From positions 1 through 35,689 of the forward strand of contig NZ_AUTC01000169.1 in assembly GCF_001461695.1 (NCBI RefSeq): 35,689 nt of DNA, written 5' to 3'. Numbering within the stretch: position 1 is the first letter of the stretch; each line of letters begins with the position of its first letter. The position numbers and the translations under genes were made by a program. Below, piece after piece: positions 25,565-33,570 of this stretch. A model generated the notes under the pieces. The model was not told the DNA's origin. It saw only the letters and a program-made list of their open reading frames with translations, and ran no database searches. The DNA is from Sinorhizobium fredii USDA 205 (lineage in GTDB: Bacteria > Pseudomonadota > Alphaproteobacteria > Rhizobiales > Rhizobiaceae).

Positions 25565-26241
25565 GCGCGCGCCTCCAGGAAGCCGCCATAGCGGGCGAAG
25601 CGTTTCTCGAGCTTGACCTGCAGGGCAGAAAGCACCGAGCTCATGGCAAGATAGATCAGCGCCGCCTCGATGTAGAGGATCAGGGGCTCATAGGTGGTGG
25701 CGACGATGCGCTGCGCCGTCTGGAAGAGTTCCGGCACGGTGATCGCCGCGGCGAGCGAGGTGTCTTTCACCAGCGAGATGAAGGTGTTCGACAGCGGCGG
25801 CACGGCGACGCGGCCCGCCTGCGGCAGGATGGTGCGGCGCATCGCCTGGCTCCAGCTCATGCCGATCGAATAGGCCGCTTCCCATTGGCCGCGAGGCACC
25901 GAGGAGATGACGGCGCGGATGATCTCCGACGTATAGGCGCCGATATTCAGCGTGAAGCCGATCAGCGCGGCCGGGAAGGCATCCAGCAAAATGCCCATGC
26001 TCGGCAGCCCGTAGAAGATCACGAAGAGCTGTACGAGCAGCGGCGTGCCGCGGATCACCCAGACATAGAAGCGCGCCACGGCGACGAAGGGTGCCGGCGC
26101 GAAAAGCCTGACAATGGCGGTGACGAGGCCGAGCAGCAGACCGAGGATGAAGGACAGCAGAGTCAATGGCACCGTGAAGATCAAGCCGGCCCAAAGCAGG
26201 GTCGGCAGCGATTCCGCCATGAGGTTCAACCAGTTTGGCAA
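25561..26241 (-). CDS. Polar amino-acid ABC transporter permease (TcyL-like)
   Basis: A 226-residue inner-membrane permease of the HisM/GlnP family with about five spans. It has RFYVWVIRGTPLLVQLFVIFYGLP near residue 56 and the ATPase-docking EAA loop GQWEAAYSIGMSWSQAMRRTILPQA near 123. From memory of the E. coli TcyL (YecS) permease, SLVKDTSLAAAITVPELF and the GQWEAA region are close. The likely start is TTG at 26241, with GAAAGG upstream; an internal ATG at residue 8 lacks a ribosome site. It overlaps the ATPase gene by 4 bp. The binding-protein gene is upstream in the same direction but separated by 335 bp, which holds a palindromic repeat. Confidence 0.9.
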   Translation of the reverse strand: MPNWLNLMAESLPTLLWAGLIFTVPLTLLSFILGLLLGLVTAIVRLFAPAPFVAVARFYVWVIRGTPLLVQLFVIFYGLPSMGILLDAFPAALIGFTLNIGAYTSEIIRAVISSVPRGQWEAAYSIGMSWSQAMRRTILPQAGRVAVPPLSNTFISLVKDTSLAAAITVPELFQTAQRIVATTYEPLILYIEAALIYLAMSSVLSALQVKLEKRFARYGGFLEARA

Positions 26242-26576
26242 GGGACAGCCTTTCGAAAACGCGCGATCCGCTCCGAGGGTGGAGCGGATCGTAATTCATG
26301 GGGTGGGATCGGGAAAGCGGTGAGGCCGCATCCGTATAACTGTGCCTAAGACCCCCCCCGACCCTGCGGGCCACCCTCCCCACAAGGGGGAGGGATGGGA
26401 GGCTCCGAATCCTTTGCGCCCCTCTTTCGGTGCTTTGCCTGTCGCGCCTGCCTTCGGCGACTGAACCTTGTGCAGGATGCAGAGGCTTCGTGTAGAGCTC
26501 GGCGCCGCGGCAGGTTAAGGCCCTCCCCCTTGTGGGGAGGGTTGGGAGGGGTCAGTCGCCGGCCGCTCCAAAGACG
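26242..26576. other. Spacer between binding-protein and permease genes
   Basis: A 335-bp gap, unusually long inside an ABC importer operon. Half of it is the palindromic repeat at 26374-26551. The permease-proximal 130 bp contains no gene I can support; CGGATCGTAATTC and neighbouring bases may hold a secondary promoter, but nothing is convincing. Confidence 0.6.
26374..26551. repeat. Palindromic intergenic repeat, copy 2
   Basis: Arms at 26374-26394 and 26521-26541 are perfect 21-bp reverse complements, 126 bp apart. The core is CCCTCCCCACAAGGG, and the right arm continues as GTTGGGAGGGG, as in copies 1 and 3. Each arm is itself nearly palindromic (CCCTCCCC against GGGGGAGGG). It lies inside the cystine-type ABC operon, 26 bp beyond the binding-protein stop. 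Confidence 0.85.
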
Positions 26577-27350
26577 CTATTTCGAGACGTCGGCGCCGAA
26601 ATATTTCTGCGAGATCTTCTCGTAGGTGCCGTCGGCCTTGATCTCGGCCAGCGCCTTGTTGATCGCTTCAAGCAGTTCCGGCTCGTCCTTGCGCAGGATG
26701 ATGCCGGAATAGTCGGCGTCCGGCTTTTCGGCGGCGATCCTCACGTTTGCGTCGGGCTTCTGCTTCTTGAAGTCGAGGAAGGACAGGCTGTCGTTGATCG
26801 TCGCATCGGCACGGCCGGTCAGGACGAGCTGGATCGACTGGTCGAAGCCGTCGGTGCCGACGAGTTCGGCGCCGGAGGCTTCGGCAAGCTTGCCGAAGTT
26901 GCTGGTCAGCGACTGGGCCGACTTCTTGCCCTTCAAGTCTGCGAAGTCCTTGATCTCCTCGTTGTCGCCCTTGACGATCAGCACGGCCTTGGAGGCGATG
27001 TAGGGCTCGGAGAAATCGTACTTCTTCTTGCGTTCCTCGGTGATGCCGACCTGGTTGATGACGGTGTCGTAGCGGTTGGCGTCGAGACCGGCGATCAGCC
27101 CGTCCCACTTGCCTTCCAGGAACTCGGCCTTGACGCCGAGGCGCTCGGCGACTGCCTGGCCGATCTCCACGTCGAAGCCGACGAGCGTGCCGTTCGCATC
27201 ATGATAGGTGAAGGGGGCGTAGGTGCCCTCGGTGCCGATCTTCAGCACGCCGGCCGACTTGACCTCATCAAGGTTCGACCCCGCTTCGGCCGGCGCAAAG
27301 GCGGCAAGTTGCAGGAGGGCGGCAGCGAAAAGTGTCGGAAGGAGTTTCAT
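26577..27350 (-). CDS. Periplasmic amino-acid-binding protein of ABC transporter (cystine-type, TcyJ-like)
   Basis: A 257-residue solute-binding protein. Residues 1-23 form a Sec signal peptide with a hydrophobic core and an AEA cleavage site before GSN. The mature protein has the family-3 fold: GVLKIGTEGTYAPFTYHD near 34, a ligand-contact region LIAGLDANRYDTVINQVGIT near 84, and ERKKKYDFSEPY. The wording of KWDGLIAGLD, VINQVGITEERKKKYDFS and the C-terminal KISQKYFGADVSK resembles E. coli TcyJ (FliY), a cystine-binding protein, from memory. The ATG at 27350 has GGAAA upstream. It is the first gene of the importer unit and is divergent from a DeoR regulator 268 bp away. Confidence 0.9.
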   Translation of the reverse strand: MKLLPTLFAAALLQLAAFAPAEAGSNLDEVKSAGVLKIGTEGTYAPFTYHDANGTLVGFDVEIGQAVAERLGVKAEFLEGKWDGLIAGLDANRYDTVINQVGITEERKKKYDFSEPYIASKAVLIVKGDNEEIKDFADLKGKKSAQSLTSNFGKLAEASGAELVGTDGFDQSIQLVLTGRADATINDSLSFLDFKKQKPDANVRIAAEKPDADYSGIILRKDEPELLEAINKALAEIKADGTYEKISQKYFGADVSK

Positions 27351-27574
27351 TGTCTTGTTTCCATCTTTCTGTTCTCCGGCCCGTCACCGGATTGCCGCGA
27401 GACTCGCACAAATTCGGAAGCGTCTGAGCACATAAAAGACCAATTCTCGGCTGTTTCGATAGAATATTTTCTCAAGCAAGCCGGGCCCTATCGGAATGGC
27501 CGCCGTAAAAGCCTCCAAGCGGCTTGCCTGTTCCGAACGATCGAAGGTTGAAATCGCGCGACGAGAGTGGTATT

Positions 27575-27611
27575 CACGTTTTCATCGATTCATGCACGTT
27601 TATGCACGGTT
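27575..27611 (+). promoter_or_regulatory. Three phased CACGTT-like repeats before the deoR-type gene
   Basis: CACGTT at 27575 and 27595 and CACGGT at 27605 are spaced 20 and 10 bp, that is, on the same helix face. The last two are part of a longer direct repeat, ATGCACGTTT then ATGCACGGTT. The surrounding 60 bp is AT-rich against the background. DeoR-family regulators often bind tandem direct repeats near their own promoters, so autoregulation is plausible. Confidence 0.4.
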
Positions 27612-27618
27612 TCTAATT

Positions 27619-28398
27619 ATGGCGAGCGACTTGCTGCTGCGCGAAAGAAAATCCCTCATCCAGGACCGCCTGGGGACAAATGGCCGCGTTCTCGCGGTCG
27701 ACCTGGCGCGCGAACTGAATGTTTCCGAGGACACGATCCGGCGGGACCTGCGCGAGATGGCCGCCGCCGGCCTCTGCGAGCGGGTCTATGGCGGCGCCCT
27801 GCCGATCGCTCCGGATGCCGGTTCGCTGAGCGCGCGGGCCGCGCTTGTCCCGGAACGTAAGGCAGCGCTGGCGCGGGCCTCGGTCGGCTTCATAGAGCGC
27901 GGTATGACGGTATTTCTCGATGCGGGCTCGACCAATCTGGCAATCGCCCAGGCGATAGCCCCGGATCTGTCGGCAACGATCGTCACCAACACGCCGCTGA
28001 TCGCCACCGCCCTGATGGAAAAGCCGGGTCTTGATCTCATCCTGATCGGCGGCCCACTCGACCGCGCCGTCGGCGCGGCGATCGGGGCCAGGGCACAGCG
28101 CGACGCCGAGCTGCTGAGGCCTGACCTCTGCCTCCTAGGGTCGTGCGGCGCCGACGCTGAAGCGGGGCTCACTGCCTTCCACTTTGAGGATGCGGAATTC
28201 AAGCGACTGATCGCCTCGCGCAGCCGTTCGGTGCTCGCCGCCATCACGAGCGACAAGCTCGGCACCGCCGCTCCGCACGCGGTCATCGACATCGACGCCG
28301 CTTCGACGCTCGTCCTCGAGGCGAATGCGCCAGAGGCCCAGATCGCCGCGTTCACCGCGCAAGGGGCGCGCGTCGTTCTTGCGAGGGAACAAGGATGA
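27619..28398 (+). CDS. DeoR/GlpR-family transcriptional regulator
   Basis: A 259-residue regulator. The N-terminal DeoR helix-turn-helix spans about residues 5-60, with VDLARELNVSEDTIRRDLREM and the typical CERVYGGALP just after. The C-terminal sugar-phosphate-sensor domain shows FLDAGSTNLAIAQAI near 97 and LILIGGPLD near 136. I choose the ATG at 27619, which gives the family length; the open frame extends to 27496, but that part looks non-coding and contains phased direct repeats. No strong ribosome site is visible. The 3' end overlaps the VOC gene by 4 bp, so regulator, VOC protein and MFS transporter appear to be one operon. The effector is unknown; relatives usually sense phosphorylated sugars or polyols. 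Confidence 0.87.
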   Translation: MASDLLLRERKSLIQDRLGTNGRVLAVDLARELNVSEDTIRRDLREMAAAGLCERVYGGALPIAPDAGSLSARAALVPERKAALARASVGFIERGMTVFLDAGSTNLAIAQAIAPDLSATIVTNTPLIATALMEKPGLDLILIGGPLDRAVGAAIGARAQRDAELLRPDLCLLGSCGADAEAGLTAFHFEDAEFKRLIASRSRSVLAAITSDKLGTAAPHAVIDIDAASTLVLEANAPEAQIAAFTAQGARVVLAREQG

Positions 28399-28781
28399 GC
28401 ATCGCACATGTCGCCCTCTGGACCAGGGATATCGAGCGGATTGCGGCCTTCTGGGTCGAATTCTTCGGCGCCGACGCGGGCGCGGTCTATGAAAGTCGGC
28501 GCCGTCCAGGTTTCCGTTCGCGCTTCCTGACCGTCGGCGCCGGACCGTCGATCGAGGTCATGGAGGGGCCGTGGCTGGAGCCGCATGACGGTGCGACCGT
28601 GGAGCGCGCCGGCTACGCGCATGTCGCTCTCTCCCTCGGGAGTGGCAAGGCGGTGGACGACATGGCCGCTCGGGCCGAGCAGCGGGGCCTGCTCGTATCG
28701 GGAGCCAGATGGACGGGGGATGGTCTCTACGAAGCCGTGATCCGCGACCCCGACGGCAATCTTATCGAAATCACCATTTGA
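28395..28781 (+). CDS. VOC-superfamily (glyoxalase/extradiol dioxygenase-like) protein
   Basis: A 128-residue single-module VOC protein with two beta-alpha-beta-beta-beta units. Possible metal ligands are H5 in IAHVALW, E in SIEVMEG near residue 54, H in GYAHVAL near 76, and E in NLIEITI at the end, the standard H/E-H/E set of glyoxalase I-like enzymes. The start overlaps the DeoR stop as ATGA, implying coupled translation. Function cannot be read from the sequence: lactoylglutathione lyase, isomerase, epimerase and resistance roles all use this fold. Context (DeoR regulator, MFS transporter) suggests a small-molecule metabolic role. Confidence 0.85.
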   Translation: MSIAHVALWTRDIERIAAFWVEFFGADAGAVYESRRRPGFRSRFLTVGAGPSIEVMEGPWLEPHDGATVERAGYAHVALSLGSGKAVDDMAARAEQRGLLVSGARWTGDGLYEAVIRDPDGNLIEITI

Positions 28782-28809
28782 GCCGGGACCGGCAAGCAGG
28801 AAGATCAAA

Positions 28810-30003
28810 ATGGATCAACGCACAGAGACCGCCCCGAAGGCGGCAGTCCGGCAGGGTTATATGTCGAAGAACCGTCTCGCCGTCTCGCTCCTGTTCCTCA
28901 TGAACGGCTTCGTCACCGGAAGCTGGGCGCCGAAAATTCCCGAATTCAAGGACCGCCTCGGCATCGGCGAGAGCGTGCTCGGGCTCTTGATCCTGGTGTT
29001 CGGCGTCGGCTCGTTGGTGCTGATGCCGATCGCCGGCGGCTACATTGCCCGCATCGGCTCTGAAAAGGTGGCCAAGGCCACGGCGATCATCCTCTCGCCC
29101 CTGCTCCTCGTCCTGACGCTGGTGCTGAACGTCTGGACGGCGGCGATCGGCATGTTCCTGCTCGGCGGCTTCGTCGGCGCCATGGACGTGGCAATGAATG
29201 CCAATGCCGTCGAGGTCGAGAAATCGATGCGCCGCGCCATCATGTCCTCCTGCCACGCCTATTGGAGCCTCGGCGGGCTGATCGGCGCCGGCATCGGCGG
29301 CTTCCTGATGGCCCGCGTCGGCGTGCTCCCGCATGCGATCCTCGTGACCGGCCTCTGCGTAGCGATCCTTGCGGCGGCCTGGCCGTTGATCCTCGCCGAT
29401 CAGCCGCACCCGGCGGCCGCGAAAGAGAAGTTGCGCCTGCCGATGACACCGCTACCCTGGCTGATCGGCCTGATGGCGCTGTTCTCAATGGTGCCGGAAG
29501 GGGCCGTGCTCGACTGGGGGGCGCTCTATCTGCGCAACGAACTCGGTGCCTCGGTCGAGCTCTCGGGATTCGGCTTTGCCGCCTTCTCGGCAACCATGGC
29601 GGCGATGCGTTTTGCCGGCGATCATGTGCGCGATCGTTGCGGTGCGACGAAGACGTTGCGGATCTGCACGGTCACGGCGCTTGTCGGCCTTGTCGCCGCG
29701 GGGCTCGCGCCGAACGCATACCTCGCGATCCTCGGTTTTGCCGTGGCCGGCATCGGCATCTCGAACATGGTGCCGATCGCCTTTTCGGCCGGCGGCAACA
29801 TGCCGGGCCTGCAGCCGGGGATCGGCCTCGCGGTTGCGACAACGATGGGCTATTCCGGCATGCTGTTCGCGCCGTCGCTGATCGGCTTCATTGCCGAGCA
29901 TAGCGGCTTCGCGGTCATCTTTGCCTCCATCCCCGTTCTCTTCGTCGTCGTGCTTCTCCTGTCGCACCACGCCGTCCATGCGGATCATGGCAAAAGACAT
30001 TGA
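28810..30003 (+). CDS. MFS transporter, YbjJ-like
   Basis: A 397-residue major facilitator protein with about twelve spans. It begins with KNRLAVSLLFLMNGFVTGSWAPKIPEFKDRLGI-type text (residues 20-52), where GSWAPKIPE resembles the SWATRTPAI region of E. coli YbjJ. DVAMNANAVEVE near 136 and HAYWSLGGLIGAGIGG near 155 are also shared features of that group. The ATG at 28810 has AGGAAG seven bases before. It is 28 bp downstream of the VOC gene and probably last in the DeoR-VOC-MFS operon. The substrate is unknown; some relatives are annotated as sugar or fucose-permease-like. Confidence 0.88.
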   Translation: MDQRTETAPKAAVRQGYMSKNRLAVSLLFLMNGFVTGSWAPKIPEFKDRLGIGESVLGLLILVFGVGSLVLMPIAGGYIARIGSEKVAKATAIILSPLLLVLTLVLNVWTAAIGMFLLGGFVGAMDVAMNANAVEVEKSMRRAIMSSCHAYWSLGGLIGAGIGGFLMARVGVLPHAILVTGLCVAILAAAWPLILADQPHPAAAKEKLRLPMTPLPWLIGLMALFSMVPEGAVLDWGALYLRNELGASVELSGFGFAAFSATMAAMRFAGDHVRDRCGATKTLRICTVTALVGLVAAGLAPNAYLAILGFAVAGIGISNMVPIAFSAGGNMPGLQPGIGLAVATTMGYSGMLFAPSLIGFIAEHSGFAVIFASIPVLFVVVLLLSHHAVHADHGKRH

Positions 30004-30030
30004 CGGCGGGCTGCCATCAATTCGCCGTCA
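30001..30030 (+). terminator. Hairpin overlapping the MFS stop codon
   Basis: TGACGGCG (30001-30008, including the stop codon) is the exact complement of CGCCGTCA (30023-30030), with a 14-base loop. There is no T-tract, so it may be an mRNA 3' stabilising stem and not a true terminator. Confidence 0.4.
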
Positions 30031-30130
30031 GCGCATGATGTTGCCGTTGACAAGCACGCTTTCCTTCGCCACCTGAAAGGCGAAAGCGGGACGCCGATGC
30101 GTGCCCCGCAGCTCCAAAGCGTTGCATCGA

Positions 30131-30168
30131 CCTTTGTGCGCCCGGTAAGGCGCACGGCGCTGCAAAGG
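30131..30168 (+). promoter_or_regulatory. Stem-loop in the ispG leader
   Basis: GTGCGCC (30136-30142) pairs perfectly with GGCGCAC (30149-30155) over the loop CGGTAA. Outside it CCTTT (30131-30135) pairs with AAAGG (30164-30168), leaving an eight-base bulge on the right. The structure ends 17 bases before the ispG ATG and covers a potential AAAGGGA ribosome site, leaving GAGAGG free. It could influence translation, but it matches no riboswitch I recognise. Confidence 0.4.
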
Positions 30169-30185
30169 GACCACGAGAGGCCTTC

Positions 30186-31439
30186 ATGTCTTCTGCCTTC
30201 GATTTCGAGCCAAAGCCGCGCCGCGCCTCGGTGGCCGTCGATGTCGGCGGCGTCATCGTCGGCGGTGCCGCGCCGGTCGTCGTCCAGTCGATGACGAATA
30301 CGGACACGGCCGATGTCGATGCGACCGTCGCGCAAGTGGCGGCGCTCCACAAGGCGGGTTCCGAGCTGGTGCGGATTACCGTCGACCGCGACGAAAGTGC
30401 CGCCGCCGTGCCGAAGATCCGCGAGCGGCTGCTGCAGCTCGGCCTGGACGTGCCGCTCGTCGGCGACTTCCACTATATCGGCCATAAGCTCTTGGCCGAT
30501 CACCCGGCCTGCGCCGAGGCGCTCGCGAAATACCGCATCAATCCGGGCAATGTCGGCTTCAAGGACAAGAAGGACAAGCAGTTCGCCGAGATCATCGAGA
30601 TGGCGATCCGCTACGACAAGCCGGTGCGGATCGGGGTGAATTGGGGGTCACTCGACCAGGAGCTGCTGACGCGACTGATGGACGAGAACCAGGCCGCGGG
30701 CTCACCGTTGACGGCGCAAGAGGTGACGCGCGAGACGATCGTCCAGTCGGCGCTGCTCTCGGCGGAGCTTGCCGAGGAACTCGGCCTGGCGCGCAATCGC
30801 ATCATCCTTTCCGCCAAGGTTTCGGGCGTGCAGGACCTGATCGCCGTCTATGCGATGCTGGCCGCCCGGTCCGACCATGCGCTGCATCTCGGGCTTACCG
30901 AGGCGGGCATGGGGACGAAGGGCATCGTCGCCTCCTCCGCCTCGCTCGGCATCCTGATGCAGCAGGGCATCGGCGATACGATCCGCATCTCGCTGACGCC
31001 GGAGCCCGGCGGCGACCGCACCCGCGAGGTGCAGGTGGCGCAGGAGCTCTTGCAGGTCATGGGCTTCCGCCAGTTCATTCCGGTCGTCGCCGCCTGTCCC
31101 GGTTGCGGCCGCACCACCTCCACGGTCTTCCAGGAACTCGCCCAGAAGATCCAGGAGGACATCCGCGCCAGCATGCCGATCTGGCGCGAGAAATATCCGG
31201 GCGTCGAGGCGCTCAAGGTCGCCGTGATGGGCTGCATCGTCAATGGCCCCGGCGAGAGCAAGCATGCCGATATCGGCATTTCGCTCCCGGGCACCGGGGA
31301 AATGCCGGCCGCCCCCGTCTTCATCGACGGCCAGAAGGCAATGACGCTCCGCGGCCCGAAGATCGCCGAGGAATTCCAGCTTCTCGTCGCCGACTATATC
31401 GAAAAACGCTTCGGCCGCGGCCAGGCGGCGGCCGAATAA
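30186..31439 (+). CDS. ispG: 4-hydroxy-3-methylbut-2-enyl diphosphate synthase
   Basis: Iron-sulfur enzyme of the MEP isoprenoid pathway that reduces methylerythritol cyclodiphosphate to HMBPP. The 417 residues form a TIM barrel at the N-terminus (PVVVQSMTNTDTADVDATV near 30, VPLVGDFHYIGH near 89, KYRINPGNVG near 114) and a C-terminal [4Fe-4S] domain. The cluster cysteines are visible in AACPGCGRTT and MGCIVNGPGES, with the conserved glutamate in the latter. The ATG at 30186 has GAGAGG upstream. It runs convergently into hisC with 8 bp between stops. Another isoprenoid gene, ispA, lies 1.1 kb further on the other strand. Confidence 0.96.
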   Translation: MSSAFDFEPKPRRASVAVDVGGVIVGGAAPVVVQSMTNTDTADVDATVAQVAALHKAGSELVRITVDRDESAAAVPKIRERLLQLGLDVPLVGDFHYIGHKLLADHPACAEALAKYRINPGNVGFKDKKDKQFAEIIEMAIRYDKPVRIGVNWGSLDQELLTRLMDENQAAGSPLTAQEVTRETIVQSALLSAELAEELGLARNRIILSAKVSGVQDLIAVYAMLAARSDHALHLGLTEAGMGTKGIVASSASLGILMQQGIGDTIRISLTPEPGGDRTREVQVAQELLQVMGFRQFIPVVAACPGCGRTTSTVFQELAQKIQEDIRASMPIWREKYPGVEALKVAVMGCIVNGPGESKHADIGISLPGTGEMPAAPVFIDGQKAMTLRGPKIAEEFQLLVADYIEKRFGRGQAAAE

Positions 31440-31447
31440 CTCAAGCC

Positions 31448-32503
31448 TCAAAGAATTTCGTCGAGCGCCGCAACCAGCCTGGCGCATTCCTCGTCGGTGC
31501 CGATGGTGATGCGCAGGAAATCCGAAATCCGCGGCTTGGCGAAATGGCGGACGATCACGGCGCGCTCGCGCAGCTTGGCCGCGAGATCCTGACCGGCCTG
31601 GGCCGGATGCCGGGCGAAGACGAAGTTCGCCTGGGAGGGCAGGACCTCGAAACCACGTTCTTCCAGTTCGCTCGTCAACCTCGCACGCGTGGCGATAATC
31701 TTGCCGCGCGTCGCCTCGAACCATGTGTCGTCTTTGATCGCGGCGGTCGCGCCGGCCTGGGCCGCACGGCCGAGCGGGTAGGAATTGAAACTGTCCTTGA
31801 CCCGCTCCAGCGCCTCGATCAGCGCCCGCTGGCCGATCGCGAAACCGACGCGCAGGCCGGCCAGCGCGCGGGACTTGGAGAAGGTCTGGACGACCAGCAG
31901 GTTGTCGTATTTCGGCACGAGCGCGGTCGCTGATTCACCGCCGAAGTCGATATAGGCCTCGTCGATCACCACAGGCCGGTCCGGATGCTCGGCAACCAGC
32001 GTCTCGATCTCCGCCAGCGGCAGGCCGATGCCGGTCGGCGCATTGGGATTGGGCAGGATGATCGCGCCGCAGGGTCGGCGGTAGTCGGCAATGTCGATGC
32101 GGAATGCCGCGTTGAGCGGCACTTCGATCGCCTCGATGCCGAAAAGGCCCGCATAGGTCGGATAGAAGCTGTAGGAAATATCCGGATAGAGCAGCGGCTC
32201 GTCGTGCTTCAGCAGTGCGGCGAAGGCATGGGCGAGCACCTCGTCGGAACCATTGCCGACGAAGACCTCCCCGGTCGAGACGCCATATCGCGCGGCGATC
32301 GCTTCCCTCAAGCCCAACGCGACCGGGTCCGGATAGAGCCGGAGATCGGCGCCTGCCGCCGCCCGGACGGCTTCGAGCGCCTGCTCGGAGGGTCCGTAGG
32401 GGCTTTCATTGGTGTTGAGCTTGACGAGATTCGCGATACGCGGCTGTTCGCCCGGAACATAGGGTTTCAGCGTGGAAACGATCGGCGACCAGAATTTGCT
32501 CAT
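31448..32503 (-). CDS. hisC: Histidinol-phosphate aminotransferase
   Basis: A 351-residue PLP aminotransferase that converts imidazole-acetol phosphate to histidinol phosphate in histidine synthesis. Family marks: LKPYVPGEQ near residue 12, KLNTNESPYGPS near 28, GNGSDEVL near 86, DEAYIDFGG near 195 and the PLP lysine in FSKSRALAGLRVGF near 218. The ATG at 32503 lies 4 bp after the ispA stop in the normal frame. An apparent 657-residue fusion with ispA arises only because of the frameshift in ispA and should not be taken as one protein. Alpha-proteobacteria often carry several hisC-like genes, and some act on aromatic amino acids, so histidine specificity is probable but not certain. Confidence 0.9.
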   Translation of the reverse strand: MSKFWSPIVSTLKPYVPGEQPRIANLVKLNTNESPYGPSEQALEAVRAAAGADLRLYPDPVALGLREAIAARYGVSTGEVFVGNGSDEVLAHAFAALLKHDEPLLYPDISYSFYPTYAGLFGIEAIEVPLNAAFRIDIADYRRPCGAIILPNPNAPTGIGLPLAEIETLVAEHPDRPVVIDEAYIDFGGESATALVPKYDNLLVVQTFSKSRALAGLRVGFAIGQRALIEALERVKDSFNSYPLGRAAQAGATAAIKDDTWFEATRGKIIATRARLTSELEERGFEVLPSQANFVFARHPAQAGQDLAAKLRERAVIVRHFAKPRISDFLRITIGTDEECARLVAALDEIL

Positions 32504-32507
32504 GAAC

Positions 32508-33421
32508 TCAGTTCCTGCGATTGGCGATGAAGCGGGCGGCTTCGACAAGAATGGCGGACCGGGCGCCGTAGGGCTGAAGCAGCTCCTTGGCCTCGGCCAC
32601 CAGCCCTTCGAGCTGGCGCTCGGCCCAGGCCTGGCCGTGAAGGGCAACGAGCGTGCCCTTGCCGCGGGCCGCATCCTTGCCGGTGGCCTTGCCCATGGCC
32701 TCGGCGTCGGCGGTGAGGTCGAGAAGATCGTCGGCAAGCTGGAAGGCAAGGCCGATTTTTCGCCGAAGGCGCGCAGCCGCCGGCGGTCGTCAGGCTCCGC
32801 GTCGGCGATGATTGCGCCCGCCTCGCAGGCGAAGCGGATGAGGGCGCCGGTCTTCATCGCCTGCAGCGTGACGATGCCCGCTTCGTCCGGCGCGGACTTT
32901 TCGGCGGCGAGATCGAGCGCCTGTCCGCCAGCCATGCCGCCAAGGCCGGCCGCGCGGGCCAGCGCCAGCACAAGTGCGGCCTTCTGGCCGTCGGAGAGCG
33001 GCGTTTCCGGCGCGGCGATGATGTCGAAGGCGAAGGTCAAGAGGCTGTCGCCGGCGAGGATGGCGGTCGCTTCATCGAAGGCGATATGCACGGTCGGCTG
33101 GCCGCGTCGGAGGTCGTCGTCGTCCATCGCCGGCAGGTCGTCATGGACGAGCGAATAGCAATGCACGCATTCGAGCGCCGCGCCGATCCGGAGCGCCGCA
33201 TTGGCGCTGCCGCCGAGCAGGGCGGTACTTTCGGCGACGAGGAAGGGGCGCAGCCGCTTGCCGCCGTTGAGGACGCCATGGCGCATGGCGTCGAGCAGCC
33301 GTGCCGGCCGGGCGATCTCGTCCGCTTGGGCGCCAGGCCCGAGCAGGGTCGAAAGCAGGCTCTCCACCGCCAGCGCCGCGGCCTTGAGGCGTTCCTGAAA
33401 AAGTGGTGTCTCGTCTTGCAT
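32508..33421 (-). pseudogene. ispA: Farnesyl diphosphate synthase-type polyprenyl synthetase, frameshifted
   Basis: Chain-elongating prenyl transferase that makes farnesyl diphosphate from IPP and DMAPP. The frame starts at the ATG at 33421 and shows GGKRLRP near residue 53 and the first aspartate-rich motif DDLPAMDDDD at 94-103. The frame is lost after K222, at a run of five As on the coding strand (32756-32760). Adding one A restores EKIGLAFQLADDLLDL, including the second aspartate-rich motif, and continues to a natural stop at 32508, giving a normal 304-residue protein. Without it the ribosome would run in another phase into hisC. The gene is normally essential, so a sequencing error in the homopolymer is likelier than real loss. 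A programmed shift is possible but no standard slippery heptamer is present. Confidence 0.85.
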
Positions 33422-33570
33422 ATGAGGCTCTTTGGCACGAGGGAGAGCGGCTTTCAACGGACTTTCGCGTCGCAGCCCGCGCGTTTTGTACGGGATGAGT
33501 GCGCAGGCGCCCTTGTCTTTCTCAGAGAAAGGCCGTTCAACTTTCGCGATCCATGAAATAAGAGTGGGGA

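Noticed and set aside
31448..33421. A novel IspA-HisC fusion protein
   Set aside because: The join exists only downstream of the frameshift; the linking stretch is out-of-phase IspA, and both genes have normal separate ends in the restored frames.
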